64,000 nt of DNA, taken from positions 231,795-295,794 of the forward strand of contig NZ_MKTH01000013.1 in the NCBI RefSeq assembly GCF_001898175.1, written 5' to 3'. The stretch is from Cellulomonas sp. 73-92. Lineage in GTDB: Bacteria; Actinomycetota; Actinomycetes; Actinomycetales; Cellulomonadaceae. Shown here one piece after another: positions 54,152 through 63,411 of this stretch. A program made the translations under genes and the position numbers. The notes below the pieces were generated by a model. It was not told the origin of the DNA and did not search any database. It saw only the letters and a list, made by a program, of their open reading frames with translations. Each line of letters begins with the position of its first letter. Position 1 is the first letter of the stretch.

Positions 54152-56803
54152 TCAGGCGCGCGCGATCGTCAGGCGCTGCCCGGCGGCGACGACGACACCG
54201 GGCGGGCCGACGACCACGCGCGAACCGCGGTCGGCCTGCTCGACCCGCGCGTCGACCGCCTCGCCCGCGAGCCGGACCGATGCGCCGCGCGGCACGCCCG
54301 GCAGCACCAGCTCCCGCAGCGGGAGCGTGCCGTGGGCGACCTCGAGATCGGCGCCGTCGACGCGCAGCACGCACGTGCCCCACGCCTGTCCGGTGACGAA
54401 CGGCAGCCGCACCGTGCCGGCGTCGTCGCGCGCCGTCAGCGCCGCGATCGGTGAGAACGACAGCGACCCGGCGGAGGCGTCGTGCTGCTGACCCGTGATG
54501 GCGCCCAGCACCGTCCAGCCCGCCATCGAGCGGGCGTAGTGGTCGCCGCACTCGACCTCGTTGTACGGGTTGCGCCGGGAGCCGTCATGACGCGCCCGCA
54601 GGCCGCGCAGGATCGCCATCCCCTCTTCGACGAGCCCCTCGTAGAGGCAGTGCGCCGCGACCTCGTACTCCGAGCCCGTCCACACCTCGTCCGCGTACCG
54701 GGTGGGGACGGCCGGCCGACCACCAGTCGGCCACGAGCACATGACCAGGCCGGTGTCATCGCCGTCGGCATAGACGCGGTCCTGGTGGACGACGTCGCGG
54801 AACGACGTCCGGAGGTTGTGCCGGACCACCCCGCGCAAGGCCGCGACGACGTGCTCCCGCGGCAGCAGGTACCCGAGGCCGAGGACGTGGGCCCACCACT
54901 GGCCGATCAGCTGGTCGGAGAGGCAGCCCGGTCCCCACTGGAACTCGTCGGGCTCGCCGGGCGCGAGGACCTGGACGAAGTAGTCGCCGTTCCACAGCCG
55001 CCGGTCGTACTCGGCCGACCCCGCCTCGAAGCGCGCCCGGCACCAGCGCGCGCGGGGCTCGTCCTCCTGCCGCAGCGCCAGCTCCTCCGCGGCGCGCAGC
55101 GCCGCCAGCCACAGCGTCCCCATGAACGGGTTGGTGCCCCGCAGGTCGATGTCGTGCGTGCTCGGCTGGATCCCGGACAGCACACCCGTGGCGTCGGGGT
55201 CCCAGGTGGCCGCTACGTGGTCCAGCAGCAGCCGGACCTTCGGCCACCGGCGCGCCAGCCACTCGTCGCCCGCGCCGGCGCGGACCTCGCGATACGTCTT
55301 GAGGACCGTCCCGAGCATCCCGTCCAGCGCCGGCTCGTCGGGGCCGCCGATCGGCACGTCCCACAGCTGCGGCAGGTACGTCGGTGCGATCACGCGGTGC
55401 GGCACGTAGCCCGACGGCGCCTGTGCCACGTCGAACTCCGTGTCGCGCATCGACAGCTCGAGCGACGGGAAGAGCGCCGCGAGCGCGTGCTCGTAGTTCC
55501 ACACATGTGTGCAGTTCAGGGGGCACGAACCGCCGACCGCCCCGGCGTGGTGCATCGTCGACGCGCCGTTGACACCCTCGAACCCGAAGACCTCCCCGGT
55601 GCCGGCGCGGAACACCGTGGGGGTGCGCAGCGGGACCGCCTGGCCGGCGAGCCGCTCGGCGACGTCCGGCGGCAGCGACGAGTCCCGCAGCACCCGCCGC
55701 CAGTCGTCGGAGGCCGCGTGCAGCTCCTCCCACCGCGCGGTGACGTCGGCGACGACGTCGGTGGCGCGCGGGTAGCGCCGTGCGTACCAGTTGCCGAGCC
55801 AGAACGTCGACAGCCCGCGCTCGGGGTGCCGCGGCCCGAAGTCGTCGTAGTTGACGAACCGGTGGGGGAAGGACCACGCGACCACGGCGCGGAGCGCGAG
55901 GGAGTCACCCGGCGCCAGGTGCCAGGGCACCGCGAGGCCGCCCGCCCACGTGCTCCCCGCGGCGCTCGGTCCCCGCCAGCCGCTGCCCGTCCGCACGTCC
56001 CTTCCGCCGGGAAAGGCGCCGGCTTCCCCGTGCTCCGGGAGGCCCGGCACGACGAGCCCGCGCAGGAACTCGGCGAAGTCCTGCGGCTGCGACCAGCTGA
56101 GGTCGGCGACCGAGCCGTGCCCCTCCAGCGCCAGCACCATCTGGCCGGCTCGCGGGTCGACGTCCGGGATCGCGGGGTTCTCGCAGACGAGCGACGTCCA
56201 GCCGCCGGCACGTTCGAGCCGGTTCGTGTTGCCGCCGTAGCCCGGGTGGCCGGCGCCGCGCGGGTTGACGACGCCGTCGGCGCCGACGTCGTTCTGCAGC
56301 GCGCCGGCGAGCCAGCCGTGCAGGTGGTCCGCGGACCGGTTGACGAGACGCACCGTGAAGAGGGCGGCAGGGATCCCGCTGGCCTCCTCGTCGAGCGGCA
56401 CCAGGGGGTTGAAAGCCTCGATCGTCACGCCCAGCGGCAGGTCAGGGTCGACGACCTCGACCTCGGCGAACGGGTAGAATCCGCGGAACCGCGTCGCGGC
56501 CACCGGCGGGAAGGCCGAGAACAGGCCCTCGTGCCACGACGGGACCGCCGCGTCGTTCACCATCGGCACCGGGTCGCTCGCCTCGGACCGGGCCTGCAGC
56601 ACGCGCAGCCCGTCGATCGGCGGCTGGATCCCGCTGTACCGCAGCGCGAGGAACGTGTTCGGCAGCTCCCCGAGGTGGTTGCCGATGTTGTGGAGCTGCC
56701 ACTGGCGCAGGGCGCCGTCCGCGCCGATCGCCAGGTTGCCGGTGCCGATCCCGCCCAGTGGCATGGCCGCCGCCCGGGCGGAGTCGCTGCCCAGGGTGGT
56801 CAT
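54152..56803 (-). CDS. GH116-family glycoside hydrolase, no signal peptide
   Basis: AAMPLGGIGTGNLAIGADGALRQWQLHNIGNHLGELPNTF...GGSCPLNCTHVWNYEHALAALFPSLE...PDEFQWGPGCLSDQLIGQWWAHVLGLGYLL. Confidence 0.9.
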   Translation of the reverse strand: MTTLGSDSARAAAMPLGGIGTGNLAIGADGALRQWQLHNIGNHLGELPNTFLALRYSGIQPPIDGLRVLQARSEASDPVPMVNDAAVPSWHEGLFSAFPPVAATRFRGFYPFAEVEVVDPDLPLGVTIEAFNPLVPLDEEASGIPAALFTVRLVNRSADHLHGWLAGALQNDVGADGVVNPRGAGHPGYGGNTNRLERAGGWTSLVCENPAIPDVDPRAGQMVLALEGHGSVADLSWSQPQDFAEFLRGLVVPGLPEHGEAGAFPGGRDVRTGSGWRGPSAAGSTWAGGLAVPWHLAPGDSLALRAVVAWSFPHRFVNYDDFGPRHPERGLSTFWLGNWYARRYPRATDVVADVTARWEELHAASDDWRRVLRDSSLPPDVAERLAGQAVPLRTPTVFRAGTGEVFGFEGVNGASTMHHAGAVGGSCPLNCTHVWNYEHALAALFPSLELSMRDTEFDVAQAPSGYVPHRVIAPTYLPQLWDVPIGGPDEPALDGMLGTVLKTYREVRAGAGDEWLARRWPKVRLLLDHVAATWDPDATGVLSGIQPSTHDIDLRGTNPFMGTLWLAALRAAEELALRQEDEPRARWCRARFEAGSAEYDRRLWNGDYFVQVLAPGEPDEFQWGPGCLSDQLIGQWWAHVLGLGYLLPREHVVAALRGVVRHNLRTSFRDVVHQDRVYADGDDTGLVMCSWPTGGRPAVPTRYADEVWTGSEYEVAAHCLYEGLVEEGMAILRGLRARHDGSRRNPYNEVECGDHYARSMAGWTVLGAITGQQHDASAGSLSFSPIAALTARDDAGTVRLPFVTGQAWGTCVLRVDGADLEVAHGTLPLRELVLPGVPRGASVRLAGEAVDARVEQADRGSRVVVGPPGVVVAAGQRLTIARA

Positions 56804-57924
56804 CCGCGGGGCGCCCGCGGCGGCGTGCTCCCGAGGTCCGGCACGGCCTCGGCGCCTAGGTGGACCTCCATGTCGTCTGCCGTCGGGGCGGCGGGCCGGT
56901 GGGCGACCGGGCGGTCGAGGTAGAAGATCGCGGTCGAGGCGATGTCGTCGTGCAGCGGCAGGTAGCGCCAGCCCGACCGCCAGCCCAGCGCCTGGACCGT
57001 CACGCGCAGCCGTTCCCGGAAGCGGATCGGGTCCGGGACGTGCCACCGGTACATGCCGAACCGCTGCTGGGAGGCGTACAGGCCGTCGGGCCGGATCACC
57101 TGCGGCAGGCCGAGGTAGGGCGTGCTGTACGGCGTGTACCCCTGGCCGGGGACGTCGAAGTTCCAGGCGCCGCCGAAGTAGTCCTCCGTGCCCGTGCCGC
57201 AGATCGTCGGGTACTCCTCGTCGGAGTCGAGGTAGAACTTCATCTCGCCCTCGCCCCACCAGCCGCTGGAGTTGACGCCCCAGGCCAGATAGGTGCCGAC
57301 GTACTGGCCCGATCCCTCGACGCCCTCGACGAGCGTGTGCGGCACCTTGTCGGGCAGCGGGTTCGAGCGCCGCCACTGGGCGTGGAAGTAGCCGTCCGCC
57401 GAGTGGTCGCCGCCCACCTCGTAGGTGACCTGGTAGTACACGCGCACCTCGACGTCCGAGGTGTTCTCCAGCGTCAGCCGTGCGCCGGAGCGGAACGGCA
57501 TCGGCCAGTAGGAGTTGAAGCCGCCGTTCGGGTTGGCCGCGATCACCTGCGAGCTCACCTGGGCGAAGACGCCCCAGCCGTGGCAGAAGAAGTCGCCGTA
57601 CGGGACCTCGACCGCGGGTTCGGTCGCACCGTCCCAGTAGGCGCGCAGCACGAGCGTGCGCCAGTTGTCCTTGTGCGTCGTGATCCAGATGTGCGTGATC
57701 CGGCCGGAGCCCTCGATGCTCGCCAGCTCGAACGTCGCGCCGGCGGCGACGTCCACGCTCGGCGACACCTTCCAGCCCGGGCCGAGGTCGCGGGCGTTCC
57801 ACGCGCCCGTGCCGGTCGTCGCGCGCCCGCCACCGCCGACCGACCCGTCGAAGTTCTCCGGGCAGATCGAGCGTGTCTGACGATCGCTGAGCGCGCTGAT
57901 GCCGCCGATGTCCATCCCCACCAC
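56800..57924 (-). CDS. DUF2961 / GH172-family glycoside hydrolase, no signal peptide
   Basis: WNARDLGPGWKVSPSVDVAAGATFELASIEGSGRITHIWIT...VPYGDFFCHGWG...DEEYPTICGTGTEDYFGGAWNF. Stop overlaps GH116 start (ATGA). Confidence 0.92.
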   Translation of the reverse strand: MVGMDIGGISALSDRQTRSICPENFDGSVGGGGRATTGTGAWNARDLGPGWKVSPSVDVAAGATFELASIEGSGRITHIWITTHKDNWRTLVLRAYWDGATEPAVEVPYGDFFCHGWGVFAQVSSQVIAANPNGGFNSYWPMPFRSGARLTLENTSDVEVRVYYQVTYEVGGDHSADGYFHAQWRRSNPLPDKVPHTLVEGVEGSGQYVGTYLAWGVNSSGWWGEGEMKFYLDSDEEYPTICGTGTEDYFGGAWNFDVPGQGYTPYSTPYLGLPQVIRPDGLYASQQRFGMYRWHVPDPIRFRERLRVTVQALGWRSGWRYLPLHDDIASTAIFYLDRPVAHRPAAPTADDMEVHLGAEAVPDLGSTPPRAPRG

Positions 57925-57936
57925 CTTGCCTCGTGC

Positions 57937-58767
57937 CTACTTGATGCCGGAGAGACGGACGCCGGCGACGATGTACCGCTGGAAGACGAGCAGCAGGACG
58001 ATCGTCGGCAGAGCCGCCAGTGTCGAGGCCGCCATGAGCTGTCCGTACTGCGGCCCGCGGTCGTCGACGAAGTTCGCGAGCACGGGCATGATCTGCTGCA
58101 GCGTCGGGTTGCTGATCGTCAGGATCGGCCACACATACGCATTCCAGTACGCCATGTACGACGTGATCCCGACGACGACGAACACCGCCGTCGAGTTCGG
58201 GACGAAGATGCGCAGGAAGATCGTCCAGCGCGAGCAGCCGTCGATCCGCGCCGCATCCTCGACCGCGATCGGCATGGCCAGGAAGAACTGGCGCATGAAG
58301 AACATCTGCCCTGCGGCGGCCACGCCCGGGACGATGAGTACCGCGAGCGTGTTGAGCATGTGGAGCTTCGACACGACCACGAACGACGTGATGAGGATCG
58401 ACATCCCCGGCACGAACATCGGCATGATGCAGAACACCCAGAAATACCGCTTGAGCCCGAAGTCCAGCCGCGCGAAGACGTAGGCCGCCATCGAGTTCAC
58501 GACGAGGCTCAGCCCGGTGAAGATCAGGGCGCCGAGCATCGTTAGCCCCACTGCCGTCATGTACGGCGAGTCGTGGAACATCGCGGTGTAGTTCTGCCAC
58601 TGCCAAACCTCGGGCAGCAGCGAGAACGGCGACTTCAGGACGTCGCTGTCGCGCTTGAAGCCGGACAGCGCCATCCACGCGAGCGGCAGCACGAGGCTGA
58701 ACGCGATGAGGACGAGGAGCACCCACTTGACGACCAGGGTGCGTCGGGACCTGGTCATCTCAGGCAT
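57937..58767 (-). CDS. Carbohydrate ABC transporter permease (MalG-type)
   Basis: EDAARIDGCSRWTIFLRIFVPNSTAVFVVVGITSYMAYWNAYVWPI (EAA loop). Confidence 0.93.
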   Translation of the reverse strand: MPEMTRSRRTLVVKWVLLVLIAFSLVLPLAWMALSGFKRDSDVLKSPFSLLPEVWQWQNYTAMFHDSPYMTAVGLTMLGALIFTGLSLVVNSMAAYVFARLDFGLKRYFWVFCIMPMFVPGMSILITSFVVVSKLHMLNTLAVLIVPGVAAAGQMFFMRQFFLAMPIAVEDAARIDGCSRWTIFLRIFVPNSTAVFVVVGITSYMAYWNAYVWPILTISNPTLQQIMPVLANFVDDRGPQYGQLMAASTLAALPTIVLLLVFQRYIVAGVRLSGIK

Positions 58768-59755
58768 CCACCGCCTTCTCGGACCTGATGAGCCGGAACA
58801 CGAGCGCCGAGACCGTGCCGAGGACGATGAACAGGAGGAGCGACGCCGTGATGGAGAACGTCATCGCGTAGGGCGTCGCGGCGCGGAACTGGTTGAAGAT
58901 GTAGAGGTTCGGCGTGGTCGACGCATTGACGGGGCCGCCGTTGGCGATGAGCAGGGGCAGCAGGAACTCCTGGAACGCGGCGACGATGCCGGTGACGAAC
59001 AGGTACAGCAGGACGTTCCTCAGCAGGGGGAGCGTGATGTACCACGTCCGCTTCAGGAAGCCGGCACCGTCGAGCTGGGCGGACTCAATGTAGCTGTCGG
59101 GGATGTCGAGCAGGCCCGCCAGCATGATGAGCGTGGTGATGCCGAGGCCCAGCCAGATGCCGGGCACGGCGACGGCGGGGATCACCATGGTGGGGCTGCC
59201 GAGGAAGTTCTTCGGCGCCACGTTGATGAGGCTCAGCACCCAGTTCGCCAGACCCTGGTCGGCGTAGATGATCTTGAAGAGCACCGACGCGATGACGGCT
59301 GACACCACCGTGGGCAGGTAGACGGTCGTCTTCATGAACGAGGCCATCCTGCTGCCGAGCGTCTTGATGAAGCTGGCGATGAGCAGGGCGATGAGCATGC
59401 CGCCCGGGACCACGATCACCGCGTAGTACGCGCCCACCTTGAGCGACTGGTAGAAGCCCGGGTCCGTCAGCACGTACTTGTAGAAGTCGAGCCCGACGAA
59501 CACGGGTGGCTTGTAGAAGTTGCCCTGGTACATGCTCTGGCGGAAGGCGAAGATCAGCGGCCAGATCACGAAGATGGCGAGCAGCACCATCATCGGGGCG
59601 AGCATGAGGTACGCCGTCCGCCTCTCCTCGCGGCTCCCGGCGCGCTTCTCTCGCGCCGGTGGTGCCGTCTCACCGAGCTTCGCGGTAACGCTGCCCTGCC
59701 GCTCTCGATGCGTCGCTGCCTCTGTGGCGGGCGCCTTCATGTCACTCCCCTTCAT
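58760..59755 (-). CDS. Carbohydrate ABC transporter permease (MalF-type)
   Basis: YLMLAPMMVLLAIFVIWPLIFAFRQSMYQGNFYKPPVFVGLDFYKYVLTDPGF...YIESAQLDGAGFLKRTWYITLPLLRNV. Confidence 0.93.
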   Translation of the reverse strand: MKGSDMKAPATEAATHRERQGSVTAKLGETAPPAREKRAGSREERRTAYLMLAPMMVLLAIFVIWPLIFAFRQSMYQGNFYKPPVFVGLDFYKYVLTDPGFYQSLKVGAYYAVIVVPGGMLIALLIASFIKTLGSRMASFMKTTVYLPTVVSAVIASVLFKIIYADQGLANWVLSLINVAPKNFLGSPTMVIPAVAVPGIWLGLGITTLIMLAGLLDIPDSYIESAQLDGAGFLKRTWYITLPLLRNVLLYLFVTGIVAAFQEFLLPLLIANGGPVNASTTPNLYIFNQFRAATPYAMTFSITASLLLFIVLGTVSALVFRLIRSEKAVDA

Positions 59756-59788
59756 GGGTTCGGGGGTCACCGTGGCCCTCGTCCGGCA

Positions 59789-59836
59789 GGCCCGGTGTCC
59801 CAGGGGCGGCTCGCGCAGTCCCCGGGACACCGGACC
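59789..59836. other. Intercistronic stem-loop between solute-binding protein and permease genes
   Basis: GGCCCGGTGTCCCAGGGG ... CCCCGGGACACCGGACC: about 16 bp paired with one mismatch and one bulge, 13-nt loop. Confidence 0.75.
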
Positions 59837-59847
59837 GTGCTCAGGCG

Positions 59848-61227
59848 TCAGGACTGCGGCGCCGTTCCCTTGAGCTGCTGCTTCTGGATGGTGCTGTTGA
59901 TCGAGTCGTTCGCGGTCTTCAACGCGGCGTCCACCGACGCCGTGCCCTTCATGCCCGCCTCGATCGCAGTGCCCATCGCCAGCGAGATGTCCCACGGGTA
60001 CTGGGGCTCGGCGATGCCGTGAGCGACGATGTCCTCCGAGATCGTCTTCATGTTGGCGTCCTGCTTCGTCGACGGATCGTTGGTGGCGATCGCCTGGTCC
60101 ACCGAGGTGCGGGTCGTGTACTTGGAGTAGCCGGCCTGCTTGAAGAAGTCGGCCATGATGTTCGGGTCGCCGGCGGCCAGGTAGGAGATGAAGGCCGCGG
60201 CCTCCTTCGGGTGCTTCGACTTCGCGTCGAGGGTCAACGTCCAGCCGCCGAGCGTCGCGGTCGTCTCACCGGTGCCGCCGTCCTTCGTCGGGAAGGGCAC
60301 GGCGACCGTCTTGGGGAGCAGGTCGGGCTTGGTCTGCTTGATCGCGCCCAGCGCCCACGAGCCGTCCACCATCATCGCGACCTCGCCGTTCATGTACGGC
60401 GTGGCATCCGCATACCCCGTCTTGGGGTTCTGCGGCATCAGCTTGTTCTGGTAGAGCGTCTTGTAGAGGCCGACGAGGTCCGCGAAGCACGACTCGGTCG
60501 CCCGCCCCGCGCTCCAGTCGTCGGTGATCGGGAAGTGGCCGCACGAGTTGTACTGCAACCCCCAGCTGGACCATCCAAGGTCGGCGGCGACGGAGGCGAT
60601 GGTGATGCCCTTGACGTTGCCCGAGGTCAGCTTCGTCGCCCAGTCGATGAGGTCGTTCCACGTCTTCGGCGGGCTCGCAGGGTCGAGCCCGGCAGCCTTC
60701 GCCAGGTCCGTGTTGATGTACAGCACGGTCGACGGTTCGACGAGCATCGGGTAGCCCCAGTGCTTGCCGTTCTGAGTCACGAACGGTGCGACGTTCGACT
60801 TGATGTCGGCGAACGCCGACGCGGGCAGGTAGTCGTCGAGCGCCGAGAACTGGCCCTGGGCCACGCCCGGCTTGATGTTGCCGTAGTTGGTGGTCACCAC
60901 GTCGGGCTGCGTGCCGGCGGCCTGCGCGGCCTGCAGCTTCTGCGTCCACGTGTCGCCCGGGACCACCTGGTAGACGACGTTCACGCAGTTCTGCGATGCG
61001 TTGAACTGAGCGACGTACTTCTTGTACCAGGCCTGCTGGTAGTCCTCGAACTTCTGCTGCCAGAAGGTGACCGTGGTCGCGCTCGAGCAGCCCGTCTCCA
61101 CAGCACCAGGCGTGCCGGACGCGGCGGGCGTGCCCGTCCCGCCGGCTGAACCGCTGCCGCAGGCAGCGAGCGACACTGCGCTGGCGGCGGCCAGCGTGAG
61201 GGCGATCAGCCCCTTGCCTCGCCTCAT
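59848..61227 (-). CDS. ABC transporter sugar-binding lipoprotein (family 1)
   Basis: LAACGSGSAGG lipobox; TVTFWQQKFEDYQQAWYKKYVAQFNAS...YMNGEVAMMVDGSWALGAIKQ. Confidence 0.93.
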   Translation of the reverse strand: MRRGKGLIALTLAAASAVSLAACGSGSAGGTGTPAASGTPGAVETGCSSATTVTFWQQKFEDYQQAWYKKYVAQFNASQNCVNVVYQVVPGDTWTQKLQAAQAAGTQPDVVTTNYGNIKPGVAQGQFSALDDYLPASAFADIKSNVAPFVTQNGKHWGYPMLVEPSTVLYINTDLAKAAGLDPASPPKTWNDLIDWATKLTSGNVKGITIASVAADLGWSSWGLQYNSCGHFPITDDWSAGRATESCFADLVGLYKTLYQNKLMPQNPKTGYADATPYMNGEVAMMVDGSWALGAIKQTKPDLLPKTVAVPFPTKDGGTGETTATLGGWTLTLDAKSKHPKEAAAFISYLAAGDPNIMADFFKQAGYSKYTTRTSVDQAIATNDPSTKQDANMKTISEDIVAHGIAEPQYPWDISLAMGTAIEAGMKGTASVDAALKTANDSINSTIQKQQLKGTAPQS

Positions 61228-61278
61228 TCTCTTCCTCCTCTTGTCTGGGCGCCTCGCTGCGCCAACAGTCCGCCGTCC

Positions 61279-62439
61279 CTACTTCTGCAGGTCGGCGCGG
61301 TACCAGAACACTTCGTACGGATCCCAGATGGACAGCGTGAAATAGATGGTCTTGCCGCCATTTGCCGTGTAGCGGTCGAGCATGTACGGCGCGTACGGGC
61401 CGGCCACCTGGTCGGCACCGACGAGCGTGACCGGGACGCCCCACGGGCCCCACGGCGAGAGCCCTTCGCGGATGACGATTCCCGTGCCTTCTTTGAGGTA
61501 CGTCATGATCCAGCGGCCGAGATAGGCGTTCCACACCACCGACAATTCGCCGACGGTGTCGTCGAGAACCGTTCTCGCCGCCGCTGGGTCGCCACCCCAG
61601 GTCGGGTGCCCGGCGCCGTCCACGCCGGTGAGGTAGCGCCAGGCGGACGCGTCGTCCACCTTCGCCGCGGCCACCTTCGCCAGCGACACCCCGCCGAACC
61701 GCCCGTGCGTGATGCCCCAGACGTAGAGCGTGTCGACGCCGTCCTCGGTGACGTGGTAGGTCGCCACCTGGACGAACCCGGAGGTGCCGCTCCAGCGCGG
61801 GGAGTCGAGCACCGTCCAGTCCTGGCCCTGGTCGGTGGACTTCGCCAGGCCCGCGTCGTTGACCTCCCACTCGCCGGGCGCACCCCAGTGCCGCACCGAC
61901 ATCCAGTGGAGGTACATCGCCCCGCCGGCCTCGAAGCCGTACGTGGGGATCACGGTCATCTCGACGTCGTCCACCTTCTTGGACGGCAGCAGCTCCTTGG
62001 CCAGCCCGAGGTCGTCGGTGATCATCCCGCCGAGCGTGATGCCGTCCGACGGGTTCGTGTCCGTGGTCCACGCCATGGCGTTCGAGCGCCACCCGGTGCC
62101 CCCGCCGCCGACGGCGCCCTCCGGGCGGCTCGCGAAGTTGTCGCCGAACGTGAAGTACACCTTGCCGTTCGCCTCGAACATCGAGCCGAGGTCGGCGTAG
62201 CCCATGCCCCACCGCACCGTGCTGCCCGGCGCTCCTGCCCCGGTGATCTGGCCCACCTGCGTGACGTCCCGGACGCCCTTGAGGACGAACGGCGTCGTGC
62301 TGGCCAGGGCGAACGCGGTCGGTGCGGCGGAGACAGGCGTCGGCGCCGCCGCACCACCCCCCGCGCACGCCGCGAGCACGAGCAGGCTCGTGCCCGCCGC
62401 CGCGACGGCGGTGCTTCGGATGACCTTCCGACGAGCCAC
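61279..62439 (-). CDS. DUF4185 (GH183-type) lipoprotein
   Basis: LLVLAACAGGG lipobox; DLGSMFEANGKVYFTFGDNFASRPEG...WRSNAMAWTTDTNPSDGI...GPYAPYMLDRYTANGGKTIYFTLSIWDPYEVFWYRADL. Confidence 0.88.
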   Translation of the reverse strand: MARRKVIRSTAVAAAGTSLLVLAACAGGGAAAPTPVSAAPTAFALASTTPFVLKGVRDVTQVGQITGAGAPGSTVRWGMGYADLGSMFEANGKVYFTFGDNFASRPEGAVGGGGTGWRSNAMAWTTDTNPSDGITLGGMITDDLGLAKELLPSKKVDDVEMTVIPTYGFEAGGAMYLHWMSVRHWGAPGEWEVNDAGLAKSTDQGQDWTVLDSPRWSGTSGFVQVATYHVTEDGVDTLYVWGITHGRFGGVSLAKVAAAKVDDASAWRYLTGVDGAGHPTWGGDPAAARTVLDDTVGELSVVWNAYLGRWIMTYLKEGTGIVIREGLSPWGPWGVPVTLVGADQVAGPYAPYMLDRYTANGGKTIYFTLSIWDPYEVFWYRADLQK

Positions 62440-62475
62440 GATCCTCCTCGATCGACGATCAGCGTGTGGGGCGGG

Positions 62476-63411
62476 TCACTGCCCGCTGGCGACGGTGGAC
62501 GGCGCCTCGGTGAACGCGCGTACCTCGTCGGCCGTCGGGGCCGACGCCGCGGAGCCCGTCCGGGTGACGGAGATGGCCGCCGCCACGTTCGCCGCCTCGG
62601 CCGCCCGGGCGAGGCGCAGGCCCTGGGCCAGCCCGGCGGCGAGGTACCCGCAGAACACGTCGCCGGCGCCGACGGTGTCCACCGCCCGCACCGGACGGGC
62701 CGGCACGTGGCTCACCTCCCCGCCCGAAGCCACCACGAGCGCGCCGCGCTCCCCGAGCGTCACCACGACGTCCAGTCCCCATCGGTCGCGCAGGAGCGCG
62801 GCCGCCTCGCTCGGACCGAGGTCGGCCCGGCCGGTGAGCGCCGCCAGCTCGCCCTCGTTGGGGACGAGGACGTCGACGTGCTCGAGCAGCTCGGCCGGCA
62901 ACGGGCAGACCGGTGCGGGGTTGAGGATGACGGTGACGCCACGCTCGTGGGCGATCCGGGCGGCCGCCAGCGCGGCCTCGACGGCGAGCTCGAGCTGCAG
63001 GACGAGCACGGTGGCGGCGGTGATCACCGGGGCCGCCTCGATGATCTGCACGGCGTCGACCACCCGGTTCGCCCGGGGCACGACGACGATCGAGTTCTGC
63101 CCGCTCGGCTCCACGAGGGGCAGGCCCACGCCGGTTCCCGCGCCGGGGCGCACCTGGACGGCCGTCGCGTCGATGCCCTCGGCGAGGAGCATCGAGCGGA
63201 ACTGCGCGCCCATGTCGTCGTCGCCGACGCAACCGACCATCGCGGTCGACGCCCCCGCCCGTGCCGACGCGACCGCCTGGTTGAACCCCTTGCCGCCGGG
63301 GGCGAAGGAGAAGTCGGTCCCGATCAACGTCTCGCCGGGGTTCGGACGCCGGGGCGCGTACGCGACCAGGTCCATCATGAACGAGCCGACCACGCACACC
63401 GAGGCGCTCAT
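62476..63411 (-). CDS. PfkB-family sugar kinase, ribokinase-like
   Basis: VVGSFMMDLVAYAPRRPNPGETLIGTDFSFAPGGKGFNQAVASARAGA...VRAVDTVGAGDVFCGYLAAGLAQG. Confidence 0.92.
   Translation of the reverse strand: MSASVCVVGSFMMDLVAYAPRRPNPGETLIGTDFSFAPGGKGFNQAVASARAGASTAMVGCVGDDDMGAQFRSMLLAEGIDATAVQVRPGAGTGVGLPLVEPSGQNSIVVVPRANRVVDAVQIIEAAPVITAATVLVLQLELAVEAALAAARIAHERGVTVILNPAPVCPLPAELLEHVDVLVPNEGELAALTGRADLGPSEAAALLRDRWGLDVVVTLGERGALVVASGGEVSHVPARPVRAVDTVGAGDVFCGYLAAGLAQGLRLARAAEAANVAAAISVTRTGSAASAPTADEVRAFTEAPSTVASGQ

Noticed and set aside
51460-54396. 978-aa plus-strand ORF
   Set aside because: Antisense to the PBP, then out of frame with the GNAT gene; no recognisable domains.
54152-58726. 1524-aa minus-strand ORF as one protein
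   Set aside because: N-terminal half is an out-of-frame read of the GH172 and MalG genes; real GH116 start is ATG at 56803.
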